Shown piece after piece: positions 14,573 through 25,167 of a stretch of DNA of 39,507 nucleotides (positions are counted from its first letter, which is position 1; each line of letters starts with the position of its first letter). The notes beneath the pieces are model-generated. The model was not told the DNA's origin, ran no database searches, and was given only the letters and a program-made list of their open reading frames with translations. The stretch is from contig QANT01000167.1 of assembly GCA_003254885.1 (NCBI GenBank), positions 1 through 39,507 on the forward strand. Direction: 5' to 3'. This stretch comes from Purshia tridentata (lineage: Eukaryota; Streptophyta; Magnoliopsida; Rosales; Rosaceae). The position numbers and the translations under genes were made by a program.

Positions 14573-15674
14573 TCGCTCGCTTGCTCGCTGGTTAAGGGCT
14601 CAGGCTCAGGTGCATCAACCTCAGGCTTCAATTTTTAGCCTAGGGTTTCGCTCTTTCACGGCAAATTGGGAATTTGAGAAGCAATCGACGACTACCAATT
14701 GGCCCAGAAAGAAGCTACCACCAACAACTGTTTCAGCTTTCCACAACAAAACCCACCACCGCGAAAATGGATGCCAATGCGAATGCGATTTGGATTTTTC
14801 AAATTTTTTAATGTTTTGTTAAAAAAAGTTTAATAAGTGCTTTTAAGGGAGGCACAATCAGCTGGGCTGCTGACCACATTAGTAATTTATGACTCTGTCG
14901 CCACTCAATAAAGAGCCGCCACATAGGCCAAAAAGACTAACTAGAGATCGAAGAGATCGAGAAACTGTGAAAGTAAAGGACCCCCTGGCCAAAAGAAAAA
15001 AGGAAAAATATGACCCAACCAAGTCACCCAACCAATGGGAAGTAGGGATGGCAATTATCCCCGTCCCCGCTAAGCCTTGTGGGGCCCCGCCCCGATTAAG
15101 CGGGTATGGTAATACCATTTCCCGCCCCGCGGGGTCTCGTATACCCGTTTAACTTAATAAATATATTATATAATATTAATTTTATAATTATATTTTAATT
15201 TTATGTTATAATTTTTATTGTTCATATGAATTTAATTGTGTTATAATCTAATTTAATGATGTTTTAATGTAATATGTGTATGTTAATATATTTTATCTAT
15301 ATTATATTATATATTTGTGTTGATTTAGTATTATTTTAATAAAAAAAAGATATGGGGCCCCGCATACCCGACGGGGACCCTGTATACCTGACGGGGACCC
15401 CGTATACCCGATGGGGCGGGGATGGTATTGGCAAACCCGGCCCCGCCCCGCCCGTTGCCATTGGGAAGTATAGTATAGGACCCAATGGAACTTTATCCAA
15501 CTATGAAGGCTGAAAGTGTAATTTGGTCCCGCCATATTACAAAAAAAGCGACGTCGTTTAACGCGCCATGGGTTTCTTCTACCTGCAAATCAAATTACTC
15601 GAGGTTGAGGGTTTCATGATTTTCATCTGCCCGTAATTTGAAAAAAGAAAAAAAAGACGAAAAAGAAGAAGAAG
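14573..15674. promoter_or_regulatory. shared upstream region of the divergent bHLH and APE2 genes
   Basis: The two start codons face away from each other across 1.1 kb. Much of the middle is taken up by the hAT-like element at 15045-15461. On the APE2 side, the 213 bases between the element and the ATG include an ACGT-core palindrome, CGACGTCG (15549-15556, a bZIP/C-box-like site), next to TTTAACGCGCC, followed by a purine-rich leader (GAAGAAGAAG) just before the ATG. No TATA box is obvious for either gene. Frames inside this region (for example 14889-15152) are GC-rich element sequence, not genes. Confidence 0.55.
15045..15461. mobile_element. hAT-like non-autonomous DNA transposon (417 bp) in the APE2/bHLH promoter
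   Basis: The left end reads GGGATGGCAA and the right end TTGCCAT, an inverted pair. The nine bases TGGGAAGTA occur immediately outside both ends (15036-15044 and 15462-15470). hAT transposases make 8-bp duplications, so this is an 8-bp TSD plus one chance match. Both ends hold GC-rich blocks that pair with each other (ATCCCCGTCCCCGC on the left, GGGGCGGGGATGG on the right). The right block also repeats ATACCCGACGGGGACC-like units three times. The centre (about 15150-15340) is very AT-rich and has no transposase frame. Termini starting with GGGATGGCAA/GGGGTGGCAA are known from plant hAT MITEs. The exact base at which each end begins is uncertain by 1-2 bases. Confidence 0.72.
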
Positions 15675-18600
15675 ATGAAGATAGTGACGTACAACGTAAA
15701 TGGGCTTCGGCCACGCATTGCGCAGTTCGGCTCTCTCCTCAAACTGCTAAACTCCTTGGATGCTGACATCATTTGCTTTCAGGAAACCAAACTGAGGAGG
15801 CAGGAATTGACCGCCGACTTGGTCATGGCCGAAGGGTACGAATCCTTCTTCTCCTGCACTCGCACCACCGAACGAGGCCGTACCGGGTACTCCGGTAAGT
15901 GTTTGTTCTTGCCTCAAACAACCCATACGACATTTTCTTCAAATATCAGACCTTTCATTCATTTTATATTTTATTTCATATGTGAAGGTGTGGCTACGTT
16001 TTGTCGCGTGAAATCGGCCTTTTCGAGCGACGAAGTGGCGTTGCCGGTAGCGGCGGAGGAAGGCTTCACTGGGGTGCTTGAAATCGGGAAAGGAGACATA
16101 ACCGCGGTAGCAGAAGGGCTTGAGGAGTTTGCGAAAGATGAACTTCTAAAGGTTGATGGCGAGGGACGCTGTGTTATCACTGATCATGCTCATTTTGGTA
16201 TTTTTTCGTTTACCTTCGCGTTTCAAGCATAAGTCTTTGTGCTTTCACTACTTGGAAAAAGGTTAAAGCTTTTATTGACAATGATTGGCCAGTTCTCTTC
16301 AATGTGTATGGACCTCGAGCTGGATGTGATGATTTGGAAAGGATCGAGTTTAAGCTCAATTTTTTCAAGATTTTACAGGTAAACCAAATGACCCTTTGAT
16401 ATTTTCAAAGTTTCTGTATGTATGTGCATGGTAGAGAAGAGCATGGGCATAGTTTAGGTGTAATTAGCATGCATTTGGGACTTATAATTATTTTTTCCTT
16501 TTAGTTTTTTTATTGAAATTTGTAATTTTTGTTGTAGAAAAGATGGGAGTCTCTCTTGCGTCAGGGGAGGAGGATATTTGTTGTTGGTGATCTTAACATC
16601 GCACCCACTTCTTTAGATCGTTGTGATGCAGAACCAGATTTTGAGAACAATCAGTATGATGCTTGCCTGATCTCTACGCAATGGTGTTCTGTATTTTTAT
16701 TTTTATGCGCAGCTATTTAAGTGGAGAGCAGTAACTAATATTTTGATAAAATCTTACCTTGTAGATTTAGAAGATGGTTTAGATCCTTGCTAGTGGAAAA
16801 TAGAGGCTCTTTCTTTGATGTTTTCAGAGCAAAACATCCAGATAGGTACAAAACTCATACTTTATAAGGCTGTTTAAACTTGAATCTGGTTTTAGTTATT
16901 GAGTTATGTCTTGGTCAGTGGTCGGGGAACATGTTTAGTCATTTGAAGTTATTGTGTTTACGATATATTTCGTTCAATTACCACTTATTTAAATTCCTAA
17001 ATAACCCTTCAACTCATTTTTGACTTTTGTGGTTTAATCACATTATCGTTATCAACATCAACTGAAAAAATAATGATTAATTATTTCCATCCATGGTTTT
17101 GAATTTGAATTTTTGATCAAGTTTTGTTCAGTCAGTCTATTGAAAATGCTCTATACCTATAAAGTTCTTATGATATGTCAACCTGCCATGCTCTCCCCTC
17201 TCTATCCTTTTTCTTTTCTCTTTAACTGTTAAAATACCTAAATAACATCATTTTATTGTTTTTTTTTTTTTCAGTCTCACCATCATTGTTAACTGAAAGT
17301 GTCTGTCCATTTTTGTGGTCTTACCTTGTCTTTCCATTTTATGGTTTTCTGCAGAAGAGAAGGATACACATGCTGGCCACAAAATACGGGCGCTGAAGAA
17401 TTTAATTATGGCTCAAGGATTGACCACATTCTTTGTGCCGGATCATGCTTACACCAAGAGCAGGACCTGAAAGGCCATAACTTTGTTGCTTGCCATGTCA
17501 AGGAGTGTGACATATTGACACAGTATAAGCGGTGGAAACCAGGAAATTCACTGAGGTTTAGGATACATCTATCTTAGTATGGAGTAATTGCATGCCATTT
17601 TAATAGTTAAGTTGTTTACACTAGAAGCTTGCTTCGTGTGTGTAACACCCCCATCCCCATGCATGTCCACTCCTTTATCAGTTTTGTTTCTTGCTGTTTT
17701 GCTTTTGTAATTATGGTTCTCACTCTGGTTATGACTTATGAAACCATAGGTCATGTGTGAATGCATGCATGTGTACATCTATGTAGGTTAAGTGTGTCTA
17801 CTGTCTATGTGAGGGTTAGGATGTTTCTTTGACCTCTTTCCCAACCCACAGGTGGAAAGGAGGGCAGAGCATCAAACTTGAAGGTTCTGATCATGCTCCC
17901 GTTTACACAAGTTTACTGGAAATTCCTAACATCTGCCTACATAGCACCCCATCTTTATCTGCTAGATATATTCCAATGGTTCGTGGTCTCCAGCAAACCC
18001 TGGGTATGAAATATTCTTCTCCTTGTGCTGATTACCATCTCTTTTTAAATTTACATATGTCCAATTTATACAGTATTGTGAATTATGCAAGGGCATTAAG
18101 TGATAAACCCATTAATGGACACTTTAAAATTCAAGGAAGCAAATGATCTCAAGTCTAGTGATGTAGTTAATACTAATATAGTTAAGTTACTTGATAGGTA
18201 CTATCCATATATAGTCTAAATCTAACCTTTTATCCTGAAGCTGCTTGTTCTTCATGCGTACTTCAATTTGACGTGCCCTTAGTTCTCTGCAGTATCAGTT
18301 TTAATGAAAAGACAAGTTGCTGAACAAGTTAAACAGGATGGAAATATCAGTAAAGAGACTTGTTGTGACACAGAGAGAAGCGTGTCTGACCAATGTAGCA
18401 CACCTGGTGAATCCCACTGCGACCCGTGTTCTTCTTCAAGCCAAGACTTTGAAGATTTTATTTCAAAATCAACTGAGTATCCCAGGGGTTTTGCTAATGA
18501 GGCTGCTTGTAACACATTGGTAACTTCAGGTCGTGAGCATACCAGAACAATGCCCAGTAATGAAACTAAGAAAGCAAAAAAGAGCCAATGGTCCCAACTC

Positions 18601-19788
18601 TCATTGAAGTCATTTTTCCAGAAAAGTTCAATCCCTAGAAACAGTGTTGACAGTGCTTTTAATATTTCAACTAATCAGATAGATGTTCCAGAATCTAATC
18701 ATCTGTCAAATGAAGCTCCTATACCAGAGAATCAAAGTGGCAGTCCCAAGCAGTGTGAATTAGAATCAAGTGCATCAGTTCAGGATCAAGATGAACTCAA
18801 TGTCTGTTCTTTGGGGAAAGAAAAGAATAATTTTGCTCTACTGGAGTGGCAAAGGGTACAACAAGTCATGCAGAATAGCATACCACTTTGCAAGGTCCAT
18901 AAGGAGCCTTGTGTTGCTCGGGTTGTGAAGAAACGAGGTCCTACTTTTGGCCGCAGATTTTATGTCTGCGCACGTGCTGAGGTATTTTTTAAAACTCAAA
19001 TAATGGTGGCAATTTGCAAAAGTTTCTGATCGGTGAACTATATGGTTAGAGTAAGACAAAAATTGAAGGAAAATTAAATGATACTCTTGCACGTAATTAT
19101 ATACTGAGAAAGAGGGCTAAGAATGATTCAGCACTGTAATATGTAGTGATGCTTTTTTTAAGTGTACGACAGTAAAGTGTAGATTGAAGGACAAGTATAA
19201 ATAAACACATTGCTCATCTTGCTGTGTTTCTTTCAGTTTTCCATGATTTTTTATCAGCCATGTAACCATCTTCCCTTTGGCTAGAACTTAGAATGGAAAT
19301 GGCCACAACCTATGAAATCTGCGCCATCCAATTTTTAATTCAAAAGCTTTGGATGTTGACGATTGCAAGTTGAGAGAGTCTTCAGTGGAGCAGGGCATAT
19401 AAGCCTCTTCCCACAATCATCCCATCATGTGAGTAGAACGTGATGAGAAGTTGTGAGAAAGACGACTTATAGGACTGTCCTATTCTAACATTTTGGCTTA
19501 ATACAAAAATTAGAGGTTTTATATGGTACTCAAGCTAAGTTACTTGAATTAGTTTGCAGTTAATTAAAAAAGACAAATGGTCTCCCGATTGTATCTCTGA
19601 TTCATATGTCCTATGTCTGCTCACCAATTATTCTGGTCTTCTTTGTGTGAGAGTGCATAAGGCAAGGTGGATGATATATGAACTAACTATTGGCATTCAT
19701 TTTGTTCTTCATACAGGGACCTGCATCTAATCCCGAAGCAAATTGTGGTTATTTCAAATGGGCTACTTCAAAACCTCGACCCAAATGA
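15675..19788 (+). CDS. APE2: DNA-(apurinic/apyrimidinic site) endonuclease 2 (APE2), exonuclease III family
   Basis: Nine coding exons: 15675-15894, 15988-16197, 16293-16378, 16538-16653, 16765-16845, 17355-17555, 17852-18003, 18293-18981, 19717-19788. Introns are GT-AG; 1827 nt, 608 aa, the usual plant APE2 length. The exonuclease III fold (1 to about 340) shows the metal-binding and catalytic landmarks: Asn7 (YNVNGLRPR), Glu37 (FQETKL), VYGPRA, Asp190/Asn192 (VVGDLNIAP), GSRIDHIL and Asp318-His319 (EGSDHAPV). A long polar linker carries the PCNA-interaction motif QLSLKSFF (457-464). The C-terminal zf-GRF finger (555-608) has Cys555, His558, Cys581 and Cys595; it binds single-stranded DNA in family members. 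The enzyme acts in the nucleus in base-excision and 3'-end repair. The last intron cuts the finger in two. Its donor lies in a frame that stays open to 19029 (stop at 19027-19029), so retention would give a protein without Cys595. The linker with PIP box and finger separates APE2 from APE1/ARP. Confidence 0.95.
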
Positions 19789-20466
19789 TTATGGTGATCA
19801 GTGATGTGAAGTAATGAGTAATTGCTGTCAAGCTGTTGTTTTCCTGCCTAGCCTAAACTTCCAGGTGGTGCAGTGCTTTCTGAAATTTTGTAAGTAACAT
19901 GTTCTTTTGGCAATTGAAGTCTCAGGCAATAAGCTGCTGTGTTGTATTTTGTTATTTATTTCCTTGTGTGAATGAGAAATGAAAAGAACATGGAAGTGCT
20001 AGGCTGAGATAATATGAAGACAAACGTCCTCAACCATTGGAGTTACTAGTCTTAGGTCCTCAACGAAGGGTTTAATTTTTTCATATTTATTATATTCACA
20101 TTTCTCATGTTTATAAGAAATTTTAAAATAGTTTATTTGTGATTCTTTTTCATTGGTAACCTAAACATGAATATCCAAACTTTTGATGTGACCAATCACC
20201 AATGGCCACAAAAATATTAAATTATTCTATAAAAAGAGAGAAACGTTAGTAAACTTCCTCCATACAAAATGTAGGCCAATGGATAAAGGTTGATAGTTAA
20301 GTGCAGTAATCGTTATCGAAGACAGATTTTGGCAAAAAATTATTGTAGAATATAACTGATAATGTCAAACACATCAGCATGATAAAGATAAACATTTAAA
20401 TGAATTACTAACGATATGTTTTACATCATTATCAATATCACAAGACACTGATAAGAAAGAGAGCAT

Positions 20467-20498
20467 GGATTGGGTACCAAAAAACTGGTACCCAATCC
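20467..20498. repeat. perfect 13-bp inverted repeat with 6-base loop
   Basis: GGATTGGGTACCA (20467-20479), AAAAAC, then TGGTACCCAATCC (20486-20498). An AGAGAG/CTCTCT pair just outside extends the stem after a small bulge. ACACTGATAAGA appears on both sides nearby (about 20445 and 20527). It could be the core of a small foldback element or a transcribed hairpin. No known miRNA sequence was recognised in it. Confidence 0.85.
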
Positions 20499-22293
20499 AC
20501 TCTCTAAAAAAGATTGTCTAACACAAACACTGATAAGATATGCCAGAGTTGAATTGGAGAGTTGTAGCCACTTGAAGCAAGCTGTCCTTCTCAAAATGAT
20601 GGCATTATGGATTAGGCCATTACCCAAAATGGCTTGGATAATTGGATAGGGATATATACAAGCATCTTAGACTTTACATGTTTGGAATTGGAAACAGTAC
20701 TTGGCCCTCGTATTTTTGAGAGATATTTTTGGGGGAGATGTAAGTAAGTTATGTAACCCATGTATACTCAAGCTTGGAAAGGAAGGGGGAGGTGAGAAGA
20801 AAACCGCAGGCAATTAGAATCATCAAGGAGACCACATAACACGTTTGGCCCAAAAAAAAAGAAAAAAGAAAAAAGAAAAAAAAACAGAGACTTATTTTTA
20901 TATTTGGACCATAAAGCTTTAGTGGACTTTGTCAAGTGACTCTTTGCTTGCCCAAAAAGCTAAAAAAATGCAAGATACCTCATAATATTTTTATACCATA
21001 TTATTTGTGATCTCAATAATAAGTTAATAACTTGTTTATATTTTCAGAAAATATATCCAAGTGAAGCTGTGAAAGGACGGCCTCTCGTTTCTGTGACTTT
21101 TCATTACCTCTGAAATTCAAATGGGAGGAGCTTCTAAGGCAACTAGTGGTCCTAAATAACAGCAACTTCACTTGTTGAGTCCTTTTCCAATATAGATAAA
21201 TCAATATTAAATTAATTAATTTAGACTCCTTCAGGACTTTGATGAAATTATTTGTTGGCTAGCTAAATTACACAAGTCCACCAAAAATAACTTTGGATTC
21301 TTTGTTGTTGTATAGCAATATTGACTCATTGTTGGGTTCTTTTGTTCAATCAAAACATGATAAGAATACATGAAGGGGTACCCTTTTGTCCTAGCTAGTA
21401 CTTGAAGGGGCAGCCTTTAAATGATGTTGCTTGGATTAACTACATATTGGGAATAGATGTACATATTTTCACTGTAAGTGCAAATGCCAATATCTTCAAA
21501 GATTTTTCAGCCAAAAAAAAAAAAAAACAAGAATCTTATGGGACCCCATTATAGCTCTATAATTGAGATGATTTTCTTATAGGAAATAGGAAAGAGTTGA
21601 GTCTTTCTTTCATATTATTGTAAAATTGTTGTGCTCTGTAGGACACGCGTAAGATATTATAACACCATTAAATCCATAGTCTAGTTTTTTTTATTTTATT
21701 TCTAATGCAATCCATTGTCTAATTATTGCATGTTATTATTATTTTGTTCCTTTTGGTTGGTCCATTTTATCCATTGTCTAGTAGATATGAATGCCACTCT
21801 GGCAATGTCACCAAATGGTTAGGATATGATTTACATATTGTTGGGATTATTGAAGGGATACTAAGGGATTCTCTCTACAACTCTTTGGTGAACACAGCTT
21901 AAAAATACATTCATGAATATGATAGTGAGGTTATTTAAGTAGTGTAGTAGGTTATTTAGAAGGAAAAACAAAAGATTCTAAAGAAATACCTTTATTATAT
22001 AGTATAGATACAGATATACATAGTTATTAAATTTTAAAACTAGTAAGAGTTATTTTGCAAACATATCATTATTCGTGACAGATGAAAAAAATATATATAT
22101 ATATATTAGAAAAAAAAAAGAAAAATAAAACCTACTATTATGAGAAAGCAAGGGCAATGAAAAATGAGAAATTTTTTGAATATATTAAAGAGTTAATACC
22201 AAGTTAACATACCATGTAGTGTTAGGGTTAACCCCACAAACCTTTTTCATACAAAGCAACAAAGATATGATGTGATCAAAGTAAGGAAAAGGA

Positions 22294-22558
22294 CCAATCA
22301 ACAAATCTTAGGAGGACACCAATTCAGCATACAACTCATCTCCACTCCATTTATTTTGATTTATGAGTCATGACCACCAAAAATAATTTTGGGATCGGAT
22401 AAATTGATGAGTCGGCAGAAAACTCAACCCAAATGGATAAGCATTTTTCTTTCTTGACCCAAGCACCAATTTAAGTTATTTAACCATGGTTGAACTCCGA
22501 CCATACCCAAACCCAAACCCGGAACCTTAACCCAAACCCGAACTCCCTAACATATAAA
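22294..22558 (+). promoter_or_regulatory. putative core promoter of the J-protein gene (CCAAT and TATA)
   Basis: A CCAAT box (22294-22298) and a TATA box (TATAAA, 22553-22558) lie upstream of the ATG at 22634. The TATA position predicts transcription starting near 22585-22590 and a short leader of about 45 bases. The match is by consensus only. Confidence 0.5.
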
Positions 22559-22633
22559 CTTATAAAGCCAAAACACCATTCGCTTCACTATCCCAATTCA
22601 CAATTCAGAACCGCAACCCAAACGCACCGTACC

Positions 22634-23113
22634 ATGCTCTCCGCTTCAACCTCTACAATTCTCGCCCCTACAATACTCTCCCTCACACCTCCTCCCCCTA
22701 AAACGTTGCCACGTGTCAGGTTCCGGCCGGTCCGCGCCTTCGCTGCGAGCGCCACTTACGCTTCGTCCGAGAGCACCGCTTCTACGGCGTCGTATCTCAG
22801 CAGCCCTCATGAGATGACCTCGCTGTACGAAATCCTCGGCATCCCGACGGCCGCCACGTGTCAGGAGATCAAATCGGCGTACCGGAGATTGGCGAGGGTA
22901 TGCCACCCCGACGTGGCGGCGATCGAGCGGAAGGACACGTCGGCCGACGAGTTCATGAGGATCCACACCGCGTACTCCACGCTATCGGACCCCGAAAAAC
23001 GCGCCGAATACGACCAGAAGTTGCTGCGGCGGATCAGGCGGCCGCTGTCGTCGGCGTCGGGATATTCCGGGTACTGCACTCGCCGGAACTGGGAGACCGA
23101 CCAGTGCTGGTAG
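22634..23113 (+). CDS. J11: small chloroplast J-domain chaperone, J11/DJC23 type
   Basis: A single uninterrupted exon of 480 nt encodes 159 aa. The frame is open further upstream, but the first ATG is at 22634 in a good context (ACCATGCTC). The first ~55 residues are rich in Ser, Thr, Ala and Pro with a few Arg and no acidic residue until Glu46, which fits a plastid transit peptide. The J domain (about 62-128) has SLYEILGI, the AYRRLARVCHPDV segment with the HPD triad at 91-93, and the closing AYSTLSDPEKRAEYD. A short tail (RRPLSSASGYSGYCTRRNWETDQCW) matches the ending I know from plant J11 proteins. As a type III J protein it should stimulate stromal Hsp70 ATPase activity. The coding region is much more GC-rich than its neighbours and has no intron, as is usual for this gene. 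Two ABRE-like CCACGTGTC sites lie inside it. Confidence 0.93.
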   Translation: MLSASTSTILAPTILSLTPPPPKTLPRVRFRPVRAFAASATYASSESTASTASYLSSPHEMTSLYEILGIPTAATCQEIKSAYRRLARVCHPDVAAIERKDTSADEFMRIHTAYSTLSDPEKRAEYDQKLLRRIRRPLSSASGYSGYCTRRNWETDQCW

Positions 23114-23691
23114 CGACTTGAGTTGACTCACCTGGTAATGTAACCATTCGAGAGATTATTAGCAATAGCAGAGTATTGGAATGGTAATTTTGGTAGATAT
23201 ATAGAGTGCAATCAGAGCCGTTGAATATTTGATCATGATGGTTTGTATGTAGCTGGAGATGTTTCGATCGGAGACTATCATAAACAAGAAGTAGCGCGAA
23301 AGTTTTACAGGAGTTGAAAACCTTATTTTGTGTTAATATTTTACTATAATTAATTATTAATTATGTTGCATAGTAAATTAGCAAGTAGTAGTAAGCAATT
23401 TTTTATTTTTAGTTTTTGTAAATTTCCGTTTTTACAAGGTACATAACAGATGATGATTTATATGTACAGAATCTACAGATTGTACCTCAGTATTTTGATG
23501 GGTATCAATTTGAATGCTTCTAATTAATTTTCTAATTGCTATTATGTAATATGTGAACCACTGAATAAATGGAAAAAATTACTGTGTATCACTGTAATGC
23601 TACATACTAGGCAGTGTAAACGTATTCTGATTTGTATGCATTTATAAGACCACAGCAAAATGACACCAAGTATTATCGATTATTACATTTA
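23114..23691. other. 3' flank of the J-protein gene
   Basis: AT-rich DNA without a recognisable gene. The first 200-450 bases are probably 3' UTR; an AATAAA lies at 23564-23569, rather far from the stop codon. Nothing else is evident before the foldback element. Confidence 0.5.
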
Positions 23692-24019
23692 GAACTCGTT
23701 TAATGCATATAATTAGATTATATAGAATAATGACTAAATTCATGTGTATGAGTATCTGAAAAAAAAAATTTCTAACTTAAAAAAAGAAAATTAGAGGAAA
23801 ATGAGAAATATATGGACTAATCATAAAAGAAATTTATCATTTCTAATCTCCCAAAATTTGGTGGGATTAGTGAGGATAAAATTCTCTTTATAAATAATTC
23901 ATCTTCTTCACATATTATTCTTTTTAAATTAGAATTAGAATATACCTTCGTATTCTTTCTTGAATACACATGAATTTAACAATTCATCCTATCCAATCCT
24001 ATGTATAAAAAACAAGGCC
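23692..24019. mobile_element. 328-bp foldback MITE (PIF/Harbinger- or hAT-like)
   Basis: The first ~60 bases (GAACTCGTTTAATGC... to TAAATTCATGTGTAT) and the reverse complement of the last ~60 (GGCCTTGTTTTTTATAC... to TAAATTCATGTGTAT) align with a 2-base offset and perfect agreement over the inner 15 bases. The inner part also pairs: TAATCTCCC is followed after AAAATTT by GGTGGGATTA, and the surrounding A/T-rich arms continue the stem. So the whole element is one imperfect palindrome. GGCCTTGTTT-type ends are common in plant Tourist-like MITEs. TTA on the left (23689-23691) and TAA on the right (24020-24022) are not an exact direct repeat, so the family is tentative. Confidence 0.65.
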
Positions 24020-24965
24020 TAATGGTGTAATTGTCATTTTGTCCCATTAATAATGACTAGTGTGTCAAATTTTTCTCAAATTTAAAATTTAGTAAATTAA
24101 AGCATCAAACTTTTGAAAAGGGGCTAATATAGGCTAATTTCATATGATTTTATCAAAATTTCATCTAAAAGATCGCTCGAGGACAAAATGAACAATTCAT
24201 GTCCAAAGTCTTATATGGGCATGATTTGCAATTTCAAAACTAATACCTTTTTTGAAATCTAAAGCACGAATAAGAATAAATTTGATCAAATTGAGAATGA
24301 AATGAAATATTATCCATAAAACTCATGTAATGTTTAAGGCTTGAAACTCGAAAGACATGTGATATCTTTTGAATTGAAATTTAGAAAACATCATGAGAAT
24401 TAGTGCATATCAATTATCAACTAATAAAAATGCTTGACACACGACTACACAAGTCATTTTTGAAAGAAAAAAGAAAAAAGCTATTAAGCCTAGAATAAAT
24501 TTTCAAAAGCAACATTCACGGAACTTGGGACCATTTGCCGGTTGCAACATTAATTTGTTGGGAGATTAATACCCACCGCCCACCGTTGCCTGTTGGGTGA
24601 ACTGTGAAGATTAATGTCAAGTAAAACATCACTTGTAGTAAATATACCGATATTAGGATAAGTGAGAGCTTTTATATTGAGATATATCTCATTTTAGATG
24701 TAAGCAAGTATTATTTGTGTCATACACCTCATATCATAATTTGATGATTGAAGTTGTATATTTTTTAAGTTTCTATACAATGATTATTAAAAAAAAAAAA
24801 ATTATTAACAACACTAATTGTTATTGAACAAATGAACGAACATAGTAATGTGATAAATACTTAAAATGATGACCCTTTAATCAAATGCTGAAACAATCAT
24901 CCTTGAATTAAACAGCTTTAATTATCAAACTACAAATGGATCCCACAAGCTATATTTACTTAAAC
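24020..24965. other. gene-free AT-rich stretch
   Basis: No coding exon, RNA gene or clear element border was recognised. The part from about 24045 to 24320 looks like dispersed repeat sequence of the kind common in plant intergenic DNA, but no termini could be defined. Confidence 0.45.
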
Positions 24966-25167
24966 AACAATGATACACTTACCACATTTTTATACCATAA
25001 TTTTATACTATTTTATGTGGCAATCTACATGGCATTAATACATTGGATACTAAAAAAATAAAAATGAAAACCCTAAAAATAAAAAAATACCCTGTCAGTA
25101 CAAAAATGACACATAAAATGGTACAACAAACATGGTATAAAAATATGAGAAGAATAGCATTATTGTT
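24966..25167. mobile_element. MITE-like element, 202 bp, with ~55-bp terminal inverted repeats
   Basis: The left arm (AACAATGATACACTTACC, then ACATTTTTATACCATAATTT) matches the reverse complement of the right arm (AACAATAATGCTATTCTTC, then TCATATTTTTATACCATG) and continues to a shared TTTTATGTG. The left arm and the following ACATGGCATTAATACATTGG are also found, slightly diverged, at 26321-26511. There is no coding capacity. Target-site duplication and superfamily were not determined. Confidence 0.6.

Larger units (their letters stand above)
19789..22633. other. intergenic region between APE2 and the J-protein gene
   Basis: The first few hundred bases are probably APE2 3' UTR. No gene was recognised in the rest. 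It contains a perfect 13-bp inverted repeat (20467-20498), an A/G-rich simple stretch (about 20850-20884) and a short (AT)n run near 22090-22106. The final ~350 bases look like the promoter of the J-protein gene. Confidence 0.55.

Noticed and set aside
14889..15118. Overlapping frames in the bHLH/APE2 upstream region
   Set aside because: They run into the GC-rich end of the hAT-like element and have no domain.
22490..22633. N-terminal extension of the J-protein frame
   Set aside because: The upstream part is open but has no ATG, overlaps the TATA box and is a Pro/Asn/Thr-rich translation of promoter sequence.
22646..23121. GC-rich frames on both strands over the J11 gene
   Set aside because: Shadow frames of a GC-rich coding exon.
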